DNA of 64,000 nt from Vitrella brassicaformis (lineage: Eukaryota > Sar > Vitrellaceae), in the NCBI GenBank assembly GCA_001179505.1, contig CDMY01000113.1, positions 45,672-109,671 of the forward strand. Direction: 5' to 3'. Positions 19,367-31,000 of this stretch are shown piece by piece. The position numbers and the translations under genes were made by a program. Every line of letters starts with the position of its first letter. Within the stretch, counting starts at the first letter, position 1. The notes beneath the pieces were generated by a model, which was given only the letters and a program-made list of their open reading frames with translations, had not been told where the DNA came from and ran no database searches.

Positions 19367-21061
19367 TCACGGCCTCTTCTTGCGCATCTTCTCCAGCCTC
19401 TCCTCCTCCTGCACACATCACACAGGCCACAGGATCGTACACGAGGCACGCAGGCGCATGCCACCCATTCGCAGACCACCCACCATGATCTTCTTGAGCT
19501 CCTCTGCGTCTTCCTTCTGGGCGATCTTGGCACTGCACACAACACACACACACACACACACACGAGGATGTCTGGATGTTTGTGTGGACGTCTGGAGTGT
19601 GATGTGATCTGGTGCGGTGTTAGTTAAGAGTGCGCACCTGCGTTTGTTTTCCGCCTCTTCCCGGCCGAAGTTGGACACCTGAATGTCACCGTCACGGCCT
19701 GCAGAGGCGTGAACCCATGACGACAGTCAGTCAAGGATGCTGGGGTGCTTTCCTCGGTTCGTTCGGTGCAGATGCATGTACCTTCGAATCTCCTCGGGTC
19801 GTATCCCGTCAGACTCCGCAGCTGCTTCTTCCAATCAGCTGCAAAAGCACACAGACACACACAGACATCCGTGCCTCTCATACCGCCCGCCCACCCAGCC
19901 ACTCACTCACCATCCTCCTCGTGTCCGTCGACGATGAAGTCTGCCAGATCGTCATCGTCGTCATACTCGTCCTCGTACCCGTACCCGCCCCTCCGCGACC
20001 CCTCACGGCCATCACGCCCACATCTGGAGTCGCGATGAGGAGCAGCAGCAGGAGGGGGAGCACGTTGGCGATCGCGCCCCATCGGCCCACCACCAGCAGC
20101 ACGACCTCCATGAGCCGGCCCTGACGCCCGGTAGCGGTCGTCTCGCCTGGACTGTGCCGGGGCGTCCCTGGCGCTTGGCTGTGTAGAGGGCCGGCCATGA
20201 GCCGGCGCGTTCTTGGAGACGGCCAACGGAGCATCTTCTCGAGAGCGTTTGCCGAGCATTGACGGCGGCCGAGAGGGGTGGGGGTCAGAGGGGCGACTGG
20301 CGGCAGATGGTGCGGGGGCGGTCCTCCTGTGGCCGGTGTCATTCTGGCGTGGGGCCTTTGGTGCAGATGGGGGAGCCGGCAGGGGGGTGGCCAGGACCTT
20401 CTTGCGCTCTGCACGAAGCTGCTGAAGCTGTCCAACACACATCCAACACACACGCACACAGAGAGAGAGATGAGAAGCCGTGTGTCAGGCATCGACCAGT
20501 GTGTTTGTGTCGGGTGGTGATTGACTGACCTTTGCGCGCTTCTGTGTGTCGTTAGGTTCGTTGAGTAGGTCTTTGGTGATGAGATCCATCTCCTTGTCGA
20601 TCTTGGCCACCTGTCCATCGATGCTCTTCTGGTGCTCCTTCTGACGCCTCTTCAGCTCCGCTGCCGGGTCCTGACCCACACACAGGCCACAGACACACGC
20701 AGAGACCGACGTCAGTCTAACTGCATGTTTATGATGCCGTGCCTGTGCCCGTGCATCAGCTCACCTCAGCCGTCTGACCCTTGTCCTTCTTCGACTTGCC
20801 ACGCTTGCCGTCGCCATCTTCTGCAGCATACAGCAACGCGACACACACATAGCAGGAACCCTTTCCATCCATCCATCCGTCCACCCCCCCTCTCTCTCCC
20901 TCACCTGTGTCGTCTGGTTTGGCCCTCCGTAGGACGGGTATGATTTTGAAGGACTGAAGTTTCTGCTTGGGTTGCTCTGGCTCGAAGGACGGGAGGTTGA
21001 CAGGGCCGCTCGATGGGGCCACCTTGGCCTTGCCAAGACCAGCAAGCACCGCCAGCGACAT
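19367..21061 (-). CDS. SPT2-domain chromatin protein
   Basis: Eight exons on the minus strand: 20905-21061, 20765-20820, 20530-20670, 19911-20427, 19782-19838, 19638-19698, 19484-19532, 19367-19408; all phases close, giving 359 aa. It starts MSLAVLAGLGKAKV. The middle is disordered and basic/Pro-rich, with PPSMLGKRSREDAP. The C-terminal third matches the SPT2 histone-chaperone domain: an acidic DDDDDLADFIVDG, then WKKQLRSLTGYDPRRFEGRD, NFGREEAENKR and the coiled segment EDAEELKKIMEEERLEKMRK to the stop. SPT2 proteins bind H3-H4 during transcription in the nucleus. The last intron (19409-19483) matters: reading through it would give an unrelated tail. Confidence 0.85.
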
Positions 21062-21475
21062 CAGCACACCCAATCACCGACCACGGGCAACAGACAGTCA
21101 CAGTCGGGGGACTGACGGGAAAAAGGGAAAGAAAAGAAGTCAGCAGAGCCAATCTCGTGCTCTCTGCAGCATGCGCATGCAGTCTTTCCTTCGCCTGCCT
21201 CTCTTCGGTCAGGCAACTTGAAGGCAGGTGTTGTACGTGTCTTACCATTGGTCTTACGTGCCGAGCTTTGAAGGAAGAGCTTGTCCCTCAAATGTGCCGC
21301 AGAAAGCACAAAGCTTGTGCGGACTTCCGTGTAGGGTGGTTTTTAAGTTCGCATTTGGGCGGCTCCTCACTGCGAGCTAAACCCTGCCCTTTGAAACCCT
21401 GCCACCACTAGCCTTGTCAACGAGCCTTGTCCTGTCAACATCGTTCGAATTGGCGAATCTGCCGAAGCCACAGCT
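21062..21475. promoter_or_regulatory. Divergent intergenic region SPT2 / phosphatase
   Basis: About 410 bp between the SPT2 start and the first assigned phosphatase codon. It contains an AGCTCGCA element on the minus strand at 21371-21380 and a related CCGAGCTTTGAAGG near 21271. The phosphatase start exon may lie here. Confidence 0.4.
21371..21380 (-). promoter_or_regulatory. AAGCTCGCA-type element (TTAGCTCGCA)
   Basis: TGCGAGCTAA on the plus strand, oriented toward SPT2 when read on the minus strand. Confidence 0.4.
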
Positions 21476-23350
21476 TTGCAGCGGTTGGACAGCATCATAG
21501 GTTCGTCCGCGGCGACGTCGGCCCGTCCGACTCACTCTCCCTCTTCTCCCCCTTCCTCACCCTCACCCGCCCCTCATGCTGCCACATCCCATGCCACTGC
21601 ACCAACAGCAGCAGCAGCAGCAGCGGCATCGCCATCGAAACGAAGGCGGCTAAGGCTGTCGGCGGCCTCGCTGCGGTACTGTCTGTTTGTCATCTTCGGC
21701 GCGTGTTGGGTGGGGCTGCTGCTCGTCACGGCCGTGCTTGCAGCGTCGCGATGGAATACGCCCAGTGTCCATGCGAGCGGCGGCCATGATGCATCCGAGG
21801 TGATGCTAGATGGGTCAGTGGGGGAGGGGACTGTGCTTGTGCAGGAGGGGAAGGAGGGAAAGGTGTACAGTGATGATGGCCCTGGAGAGGTGGCTGGTGA
21901 GGCGCCGTCACAGTGGTGGCCATCGACGATTTATGCGCTGGGCGACATCCACGGGGACGCCATGAACACACTGCTGCTGCTACACGCAGGTGGGAAGGGC
22001 AGACAGAAGAGGGGCTGGAGGTACAGATGTGAGCACACACGTGTGGATCTTGGTTGGTTGGTCGGTTGGTGGTGTGTGTCATGTCAATGCAATGCAGCTG
22101 GGGTGGTGAATTCGTCTGCACACTGGATAGCCAAAGACGCACTGCTCATCCAGGTGGAGAAATGGGCACGCTGAAGCTATTCCGCGATGAGCCCATAGCT
22201 GTTTTCCCCTCCCCTTGTTGTGTGTACTCAGACGGGTGACATTGTCGACCGCGGCCCCGACAGCCGCGAGCTGTACGAGTACTTCATGCTGCTCGACACG
22301 CAGGCGAGGCAGCAGGGCGGCAGGTTGGTGCAGCTCCTCGGCAACCATGAAGCCCTCAACCTCTGCAACGTGCTCGTGTAAGTCACAACGGGAGATGCTG
22401 TCCTGCGCATACAATCGTCACCTATGTGCGTGCAGGTACGTATCTCCTGCCGAGTTTGAGACGTACGGCGGCGCGGAGCAGAGGGCGTTGGAGTTCTCAG
22501 AGAGGGGAGAGATCGGAAGGAAGCTGCGCTCGCTAGGTCGGTCGGGGTGAATGGGTCAACGAGGAAACACAACACACACACACACACACACACAGACAAG
22601 ACAGATCTTTCTCTTGCTCTCGTTTGTTGACTGCAGATTCGGCGGTCGTCTACAATGACATCCGTAAGCCACAAACTGTCGCCCACACGGCATCCGTCAT
22701 TTCATTCCCCCGCGTGTCGTGTCTGGATCTGCAGTGTTTGTCCACGCTGGTCTGCTGCCCAAGTTCGCCCAGCTGGGCCTCGACGCCGTCAACGAGGGCG
22801 TCAGGCGCGAGCTCGGGGCGGCCTGCAGCGTGGAGGGGTCGGTCTTCACCGGCGAGAGGGGGCCGCTGTGGGACCGTGTGCTGGCCACGTCGGCCGAGTC
22901 GCGGGCCTGCCCCCTGCTGGACCAGACTCTCGCTGCAGTGGCTGCGAAGCGGATGGTGGTCGGCCACACGGTGACGCAGTCGGGGCGCATTGAGCTGCGG
23001 TGTGACGGCAAGCTGGTCAAGATCGACGGGGGGCTGAGCAGATATATCATGAACAGGCCAGGTGCGTTGGTTAGTCCAGACGCGCTTACACGGCGCGCTT
23101 CACGGTCAGGTGGATCAGACGGGCGGTCACGGTCACTTACGCTGATTGGTTTGTTGCAGTGCTGTTGGAGATCCGTGCTGGCGATGGTTGGTACCAGAAG
23201 TGGCTGGAAGTGAATGCGACGACCAGACAGCCCATCCTGCACACACAGCCTCTGCCCATCAGTGACGGTGACACGCAGGCAGCCGACGACGAGCAGCAGC
23301 GGCAGGGGAGTGCGGGGTCGGATGAGTCCACCGTGATCCAGCTGATTTGA
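21476..23350 (+). CDS. Membrane-anchored SHLP-type PPP metallophosphatase
   Basis: Exons 21476-21989, 22098-22153, 22232-22377, 22436-22536, 22637-22663, 22735-23061 and 23160-23350, all phases consistent, at least 453 aa. The open frame continues upstream of 21476 without a clear ATG, so the start is unresolved. A Ser/Pro/Ala-rich, basic N-terminus (KRRRLRL) precedes one hydrophobic helix (about residues 66-90, CLFVIFGACWVGLLLVTAVL), a signal anchor. Catalytic motifs follow: LGDIHGDAMN, TGDIVDRGPDSRELYEY, LLGNHEALN, FVHAGLL and VVGHTV. These are PPP-family metal-binding signatures in the Shewanella-like phosphatase arrangement. Expected activity is Ser/Thr or Tyr phosphatase on the lumenal or outer face of a membrane; substrate unknown. 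The tail is acidic and Gln-rich. Confidence 0.85.
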
Positions 23351-25107
23351 TGGATGTCATGTGCGTGCGTGTTGAAAGGCAGACGATAAGATGCATGTAT
23401 ATGCCTAGTGATGATGACTGTTGATGTGTGACGATGAACGAACGGATAGCCGCCAGAGTGCCCAACACGATCTTTGTTCATTCCTCGATCGCTGAAGCGA
23501 GAGTCTCTCACATGTCTCCTGCCGGCCTGTCAGCCGCGAGATGGGACGATGGACAGAAAAAAGGGTATGAATCGACAGAGAGGCAGGCAGTCAGACAGAC
23601 AGACAGACAGAGGTCCAGACACACCAGACATACACACCAGCAGCAGCAGCAGCAGCATCGACAGGCGTCACAAGAGGGCCCTGGCTGGAGTCCCGCGCGG
23701 GCAGGCAGGTCTGCTGTGCATGATAGAAAGATGATACCAAGATCGATCAGCGAGATCAGGCAGAGGGAAAAGCGAGAGAGACCACGGCGCATTCACAGGA
23801 CGAGAAAGCGCTAAGCTACATGACATGAAGGAAAATAGAGACCGTCTGGCTGAGCATTCCTCCACACGTGTTCGGCGGCTCGGCATATCTGACGCATCCC
23901 TCGAACGGTTCATCGAACGAACCAGGCTCACGCGGAGCGACCTGGTTCCTTCCTATGCACAGAGATCCGCGCCTCATACATCGAGACGGCCAGCATGAGT
24001 GAGGATAAAGCACCAAGATAGTACACGCATGCTGTGATGTGCTGTGCTGTGCTGCAGTGCACTGCTCGTCCCCTCCCTTCCCTCGGTGGTTCGGCCAGAG
24101 GAGCTGACCTCACCGATATGACCGTGTCAGCGGCCATACCAGTCAGATCAGCCCCGCCCGTCTCACCAGTAAGGAAAAGGCGGTTCGGGCACTGGAGACG
24201 TAGTGTCACAGGGGAACTCAAAAGGGCTCTGAGTGCCGGTACAACACACTTTCTTGGAGCGAGCAAGACCGCTTATAAAAGCAGATGCCCCTAGATACTC
24301 ACACGCATGACATGGGTCTCTCCCCGCCCACGCATCGCATCGCATCCACACAAATGTAGTCAGTCAGTCAGTCATCGACTAGACGCGTACGAGCATTACA
24401 CACATGCACACGCACGGGAGGACACACACGCAGACAGACAGACAGGCAGACAGACAGGTATCTGTCCGGATCAGGGCGTGCATTCATCCACAGGTAGGTA
24501 GGTAGGTACAAACGAGCCAGCCACCAAAAGAACCACCCAGCCACCCGGCCGACCAACCAACCTCGTAAAGAGACCCCACCCCAAAACCACATCCACCCGC
24601 TCTCCCTTTCCTCACCTCTCTGGATGGAGATAGCTGCGTCGTGTGCCCGTGAGTAGTGGCACACGAACAGGCAAGCAGAACCGGACATCGCTTCCACCTC
24701 ATAAACTCGCTGTTCCTCCCTCTCCCTCCTTTTCCTCCCTCTCTCCCTCTCTCCCTCACTCTGACCCTTAAGGCAGTCATTCACATGTGATCGATCGAGC
24801 GCTGTATGCGATTCGATTCGAGCATGCTACAGCCAGCAGCCAAGATGCCTCAAAAAGAGGACAGAAGAAAGTCAGGTAGCGGACCGACCGACACATCCAT
24901 CCAGCACCACACACACACGCAACAGACAGTATCGCGACCGCCTGACAGGCTCAGATGGGCGGGCGGGAGGCGGTAAACAAAAAGACAGATAGGATAGGAT
25001 AGGACAGCACAGCCAAGACAGACAGACAGGGAGGGGAGAGGAGAGAGAGAGGGGGGGTAGAAAGCAGCCAGGCAGGACGCTGCTGTGTCAGCGGGCAGCC
25101 AGTCAGC
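23351..25107. other. Convergent intergenic region, no gene seen
   Basis: Between the 3' ends of the phosphatase (+) and the EF-hand gene (-). Holds simple repeats (CAGACAGA at 23590 and 24435, AGCAGC at 23640, GGTAGGTA at 24495, CT-rich tracts at 24715-24760). Open frames here look like composition artefacts. Confidence 0.6.
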
Positions 25108-26361
25108 TTAGGTGAATGAGGGGAACGGGCGGGCCAGAGGGCGGTAGAACGGACGCTCACCTGACGCACACACACAGACAGAAATGGGATGCACACACAC
25201 GCTCTCCCATTCCCTCCCTCCCTCCCTCCCTGTTGTTGTCGTGTCGGCTCACCGATGACTTCAGCGCATGGGTACGGTCCGCATCGCGTGAACCTTGCGG
25301 AGCCCAAGTCGTCTCTGCCGATGACGCGGGTCTCCTGAAGCTGTCGCTTCTTCTCCTTCTCGTACTCGACGGCGACGATCTCCTTGCCGTCGGCGTCGGT
25401 GAGGGTGTAGCCAGCCTTGGTGAGGGTGATGACCATGTCGCCCTCGAGGTGCAGCTTGTACTCGTCGCCCTCCTTGAGTACATACGACACCCTAAACAGA
25501 CCCTCGCTCTCCTCGCCAGTCTGTGTGAACGCGCAAACGCATCAATCAAATTGTGTGCGTATGCATGTCTGTGTGTGTGTGTGTGTGTGGCTGTAGGGTT
25601 CCGTACCGGGATGACCAGTGTCTCGAGCTTCTCGAAGTCCCGCAGCGGCTGGCCGTAGAAGTCTGGCAGGGCGAACCTCTCCAAAGCCTCGGCCATGCCT
25701 ACATCCAGACATGTCATGCCACATCCGCACAGAGAGTGCTCTGTCTCGTCTGCATGCGTGTTGGTGTGTGCGTACGTGCGGGGTGTTTGGTGCCCCTGTC
25801 GATGACGACAGCCTGGCCGTCGACCTTGATGTCCTTCATCACCTCCACTCCGGCAAGCACCAGGACGAACACGATGACCAGGGTGATGATCCACCCCACA
25901 CCCATGCCGATCAACGCCCACCGAAGGGTCTTGTTGTGCTTGCGCTCGGACGTCAACTGCACACACACACACACAACACACACACACACACACACACACC
26001 AGGTTCCGCGTCAGTGACAGATCTGAGGCGAGACGGATTGTCTGTACCTGGCGGGCGGCCTCAGCGACCTCTTCGGCAGTGAAAGTCCCGTCGCCATTCT
26101 TGTCCCACGACTGCAGACACAACACACGACACCATCATGTCTCTGTCTCTTGCCTGCCTCCCCATCTGTGTATCTCTGTGTGCACCACAACCCCCGCCAG
26201 TCTGTCTGCCTGTCTTCCTCCCCGCGCATGTGACGTGCTGCGCTGTGTTGTGCTGCTGTGCTGACCTTGAGGAGCTGGACAATCCTGGTGCCGTCGTCGC
26301 CATCGACCCGGGACACAATGTTGGTGAACTTCTCAGTGCGGCTCTGCGGAACGACTGACAT
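25108..26361 (-). CDS. EF-hand, single-TM membrane protein of unknown function
   Basis: Exons 26266-26361, 26048-26110, 25776-25956, 25607-25698, 25253-25520 and 25108-25160 in consistent phase give 250 aa, start MSVVPQSRTEKFTNIVSRVD. Residues about 21-48 form one EF-hand-like unit with loop DKNGDGTFTAEE, which has all calcium-ligand positions. A paired half-hand, VDGDDGTRIVQLLKSWD, precedes it. One TM helix follows (ALIGMGVGWIITLVIVFVLV, about residues 66-88), then a soluble beta-rich tail (YVLKEGDEYKLHLEGDMVIT and TLTDADGKEIVAVEYEKEKK). The last exon is basic/Pro-rich. Small EF-hand/TM proteins of this layout are common in alveolates, but I cannot assign a named family. Probably a membrane-tethered calcium sensor (inference). 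Confidence 0.75.
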
Positions 26362-27078
26362 GCTCAGATCTGGATGAGATGCTATGCGATGTGAAGATTG
26401 AGAGATGCCGGTGGCTGTGGAAGATGCAGGAGTCGCTGCGGGAGTTGGGGCGGCTGAAAGCAAAGGCGAAGGACTTTGAGAAGCAGGAGCACCGGTTTCA
26501 TGCGGTGCCCTAACTCGAAAATGATTTGACCGCTGATGCATCCCGCTGCCTCGATTCTGCACACACAAGCGGGGGAACACCTCTCACACTCACAAACACC
26601 CATGCACGCCCCATGCCAATCCATAGTGTCTGTACTTAGCCGCACACAAGTGGGGTTCGCCTCTCTCACGAGCGGCTGTGTGGTGGCGTCTCTTCTGAGT
26701 GCATCGCATCTCATCTTCGACGCACCAGCACAAGCCCGGAGGAAGCGCAAACCCTCACTAACGCACACATGGATGGATTGGTGTGACGAGCAAGCCAGAA
26801 TCCACCCCCCAGTTCACAAAAAATCTTGTCAGTGGACCGATGCTGCTGCGAATTATATCTACGGTCATTCTGTCACAAACAAGTCCCACCCCTCCCCGCC
26901 CCTCCCGGCCACGCAGGTATGCAGTGACACTCGCAAGGGGATCAGCCAAGAGAGCGGCAGAGAAAAACGTCAGTCAGACAGACAGGAGGCAGCCAGGCAG
27001 AAGACAGGCTAGCTAAGGCGCGATATACACCCCCTGCATCTTGCCATCGGTTGATCAGCCTGAGTTTGGCTCGGTCGC
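26362..27078. other. Intergenic: EF-hand 5' region and MBF1 3' region
   Basis: About 720 bp between two minus-strand genes. No AAGCTCGCA-type element found. Mostly non-repetitive with short CA and CAGACAGA tracts. No gene supported. Confidence 0.5.
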
Positions 27079-27836
27079 CTATTTGGTGGCTTTGGCAGCG
27101 GGCAGGTTGCCGACCACGCGGCGCAGCTTGGACAGAATCTGGGGGTTGGGGATCGCCTGCAACACCACAACCAACACACACATGGCATCGACGTGTCTGA
27201 GGAGGGCTGCCCTGTCTTTCATTGCTCACCTTGCCGGCCTCATACTCGTTGATCACCGATGCCTTCTCGTTGATGCGCTGGTGACACAACACACCAGAAG
27301 GCACAAGATGCGCGTCACGCATCCACCATCGCCTCGCCCTGTCCGCCCACCTGTGCGAGTTCGGCCTGCGTGAGTTTCTTGTCTAGCCGCGCCTGCTGGA
27401 GCGCCTTGGCGAAGTCGTGCGACACCCTGTCGTGCTTGAAATTCTCGGTCTCCTCCTCCAGCTTCTTGGCGCTGATACGCAACACACGCACACAGCGCAC
27501 GACGCACAAGTGGATCAGTGAAGTACGGATCAGTGGAAGAACGGATGTGACTTACTTGGACACGGGTTGGTGGGCATGGGCACGATTTTGGCCTCCCATG
27601 ACTGCGTAAGACAACCACAGACACGCACACCCGACCAAACGATGTGCCGCTGTTTTGCTTTCCGCGCGTGCGTGTGGATTCGGTCGCCGCTTACACTTCT
27701 TGACGGTATCGACTTCGTCTCCCGCCCGTCGCGCCTGGTTGACGACCTTGGCGTCCGACGCCTTGCTCCCAGATGGCTTTGTCTTAGACCACGTCACGGT
27801 CTCCCAGTCCTGGTGGCCCTGAGCTGGTCGCGACAT
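27079..27836 (-). CDS. MBF1: Multiprotein bridging factor 1 (transcription coactivator)
   Basis: Exons 27695-27836, 27556-27601, 27351-27471, 27230-27277 and 27079-27156 on the minus strand give 144 aa, the usual MBF1 length. The N-terminal MBF1 region reads QDWETVTWSKTKPSGSKASD with VVNQARRAGDEVDTVKK. The C-terminal Cro/C1-type helix-turn-helix reads HDRVSHDFAKALQQARLDKK, LTQAELAQ, INEKASVINEYEAGKAIPNP and QILSKLRRVVGNLPAAK. MBF1 bridges TBP and bZIP-type activators in the nucleus. Start at 27836 (MSRPAQGHQ) is well placed just before the conserved domain. No oddities. Confidence 0.93.
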
Positions 27837-28070
27837 CTTGAACCTCTCCAATCAACCCAATCACACTAGAACAGCTCGTGATTACGCGAAAACAAGGCTT
27901 TCTGTCGTCCTCCGCGCGATCACCTGCGAGCTTAAATTACGATTTGCGTTTTGGCTGGGATTCTCCCGATGTTACGTCGTTTCGAAGACAGACAGGCAGT
28001 ATTCACATCAAGCCATTGCACGTCTTTCCGCTCACAGGCAACCAACCCTATCTATCAACCCGTCAGACAG
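27837..28070. promoter_or_regulatory. MBF1 upstream region
   Basis: About 235 bp between the REV3 stop and the MBF1 ATG, holding the AAGCTCGCA element at 27925-27935. Confidence 0.4.
27925..27935 (-). promoter_or_regulatory. AAGCTCGCA-type element upstream of MBF1
   Basis: TGCGAGCTTAA on plus, so TTAAGCTCGCA toward MBF1, about 90 nt before its ATG. Confidence 0.45.
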
Positions 28071-31000
28071 TCAGCCGGACTGCCTGTCTGTCTGCTCCAG
28101 CAGCTGCGAGTAGTCCCTGCGGACCTGCCTCACGTGAGAACTCGCACTGATCCGGGCGAAATAGACCTACACGTACATGCACATGACACACATGGATGCA
28201 CAGACCATGCATGTGTCTGTGTCCGACCTTGCAATGGTATGCGTCGTGGCAGGCCGCGCCCTCCCACGCCGACCCCGCACAGTGAGTGCAGAGACGATTC
28301 AACAAACCAAGGCGATCTTCAGAGGCACGAAGCCGACTGTACAACTGATCACACCGACATACACAGATGGACACAGCTTGCAAGCCCCATACGTGCATCC
28401 AGCCATCCATCCAGCCACTGCAAGTCATGTTGCATACCTTTAGGATAGCGCCTTGTGGGTCAGCTGCACATCGGTCGCACACTGATGGGGTGGCGGGGGC
28501 CCTCACAGGGGAGCACGAGCGGCGACCATGGCCTGTGGATGCACGAGGGGTGGGGCGGGACGGCAAGGGGGGCGGCTTGACCAAGTCACTGTCTTCCTCT
28601 GCGTCGAGGTCGATGATTATCGGCTCGGAGGGGGCCTCCTTCTTGACCACCTCTGGCTCCTCCTCCTTGACTCGCTTGACGCCGCGTGGCCGTGGGGGTG
28701 AGGGCGCCTCGCTCTTGATCTCTCGCTTGATCTCCGTCTTGACGGCAGCAGCAGGGGCACCAGCAGCAGCGGGGGCAGGGCGGCTTGGGCGGCCGTCTCT
28801 CAGCACACGCATCAGGCCCGACACGGCACTGTCTGACACGCCCTCTTCCCCCTCCTCTGTCTTGACTGACACACCAACGCCGCCCCACTCCGTCTTCCTC
28901 CGCTTCCTTCTCCCGTCGCCCTCGCCCGCCGCCCTCCGACCTGCTGGCCGCATCGGTGCGCCGCAGACGGCACATGCACTGGCTGGGGCGAAGAACATGT
29001 CCATGGTGTTGGATGCCGATGGCGGGGCGATGGGCGGGGCGTTGTACGAGGGAGGAGCAACAGCAGCTGCTGCAGCGACAGGCCCAGATGGATAGGGGAC
29101 GAGTGACATCCCGGAGTTGCCATTGCTGGTTGGCGAGTCGTCCTCTTTGACGGGGGTGCGGGGCGACGGTGCAGGGGGCGGTGTGGGTGTGGGGTAGGTG
29201 CGCTTGACGGGCTTGGGCATCTGGTTGAACCACCGCTCGACATTGACTTCGGGACCGATCAGAGCGAATAGCCGATCGATGGCCGGGATCATCTGCTTGG
29301 TGATGTAGTAGGTGGCGTTGAGATGCAGCAGAGGCTGACTCGCCCACGCCGCATACTGCTCCCTGCTGGCCTGAACCCAACATACACGTACCGACCAATG
29401 AACGTCACCACGACTGTCGCCCCCGGCACCCTCACCTCAGGCTCGAGTGGCGTCAGCGGGCAGAGAGGCTTGGACGCTCCCTCTATTCTGCTGGGTGGCA
29501 CCACCTGATCGATCAGCCGGCTGCCGGGCGGGCCATACGCCACGGCAAAGGGGATCCGTTCGCTCATCTGTGGGGTGGCGGTAGGGTCACTGGCGAGGGA
29601 TGCGTATGCGACGACTGCCTGTGGGGGCAGGGTGTGTGCGGGGCCGCCTTGGTTGGCGGTGTAGGTGCCCAGCCGGACCTCTCGGTGGAAGATGACGTCA
29701 TACAGATTCAACTGATGTGCAGAATAGAAAGAAGATGAGTGCACTTACGTGTTATCGGGTGCTGCGATTTCCTCACGTACCTCTGGGCCGCCTCGCAGGA
29801 GCGTTTGCCACTCATTGTAGAGGTACCTCTTCACCTGCAGACAAATATGCACAAAGAGGGCCTCGCCCACACCCCAATCACACCCACCCTGCCCACATTT
29901 CTCACCTGCGAGAGGTCTATGGTCTCGAAAATGATCCTCAGGCACTGCTCAAGCGCCCTCGACGCCACGGGGCACTGGTCCCTCCGCACATTCTCGATGC
30001 CCTTGGCGTCCAGCCGCGGTGCAGAGGTGGGTGTGTCGTAGGCGTAGCCCACATACCTCTTCTTGGACACCAGGCAGCAGGGCTGGTAGACCTTCTCCAT
30101 CTTGAGCTCCATGGGCCGGGGGTTCTGCTCACTCACTTCTCGGGCGATCTCGCGCCCGATGACGAAGGCATCCTCTCTTGACCGACCCTCCACCAGCACA
30201 AAGAGTGAGTCCGTGTCGCCATACACCACTCGCGCGCCCCACCTGAGGGCAAACGCAAGAGACCGTGTCGTTTTGCGTGTGGGCCTTTGGTCCGTGTTTG
30301 TGGGTTCTCACCTTGGATTCGCCTCGACAGTGTCTCTGGCCCTTTCCAGGGTGCGTCTGGCTGTCTGCACGATCGCGTCGGCGATCTCTCCGCATGGCAT
30401 CCGACCAGAGAAGGAGGCTCCGGTGTAGCCGTAGGTCACGTTGCTGAACATCTTGAGCCCGAATTGACGATGGTTCAAGATGCGCTGGACAGACACACAT
30501 GGAAACAATCATGTTTCCTTGCCGTCTGATCCGCTTGTCTACCCACCTGCAGTCTCGGCTCCTTCATGGCCTTGTCGTGCAGCTTCATAGAGCTCTTGAC
30601 CATCACACGGGTCCGCAGCACAGCCTCCAGCAGGGAGGGCAACACCCCACGCCTGACCCGTCTCGACACGAACACTGCCTCATTCGGCAAGATGTTGACA
30701 CACCGCTCGTCGGCACCAGGCAGCCGCCCACCTCCTCCCGCTCCCTCCTGCAGCCACTCGAACCTCTCCATCAGCTCGGCCATCATCTCGGGCGTGACGT
30801 CGAGCTCATGCACGCCGAATTTCTTGGTGAGGTTGACGAGTGGTGATGAGGGGTCGTGTCTGTCGCCCCTGAGGCGGCCCAGGCAGGTGGAGAAGCAGAT
30901 GTTATAGGCGATGATGATGGACGGGTAGAGGGACTGGAAGTCGAGGACAATCACGGGGGACCAGTAGAAGTTCGACTCGGGCTCCATGACCAGCGGCAGA

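Noticed and set aside
23428-24784. Open frames of 64-138 codons in the 23.4-24.8 kb intergenic region
   Set aside because: All are low complexity, lack splice-consistent extension and overlap simple repeats.
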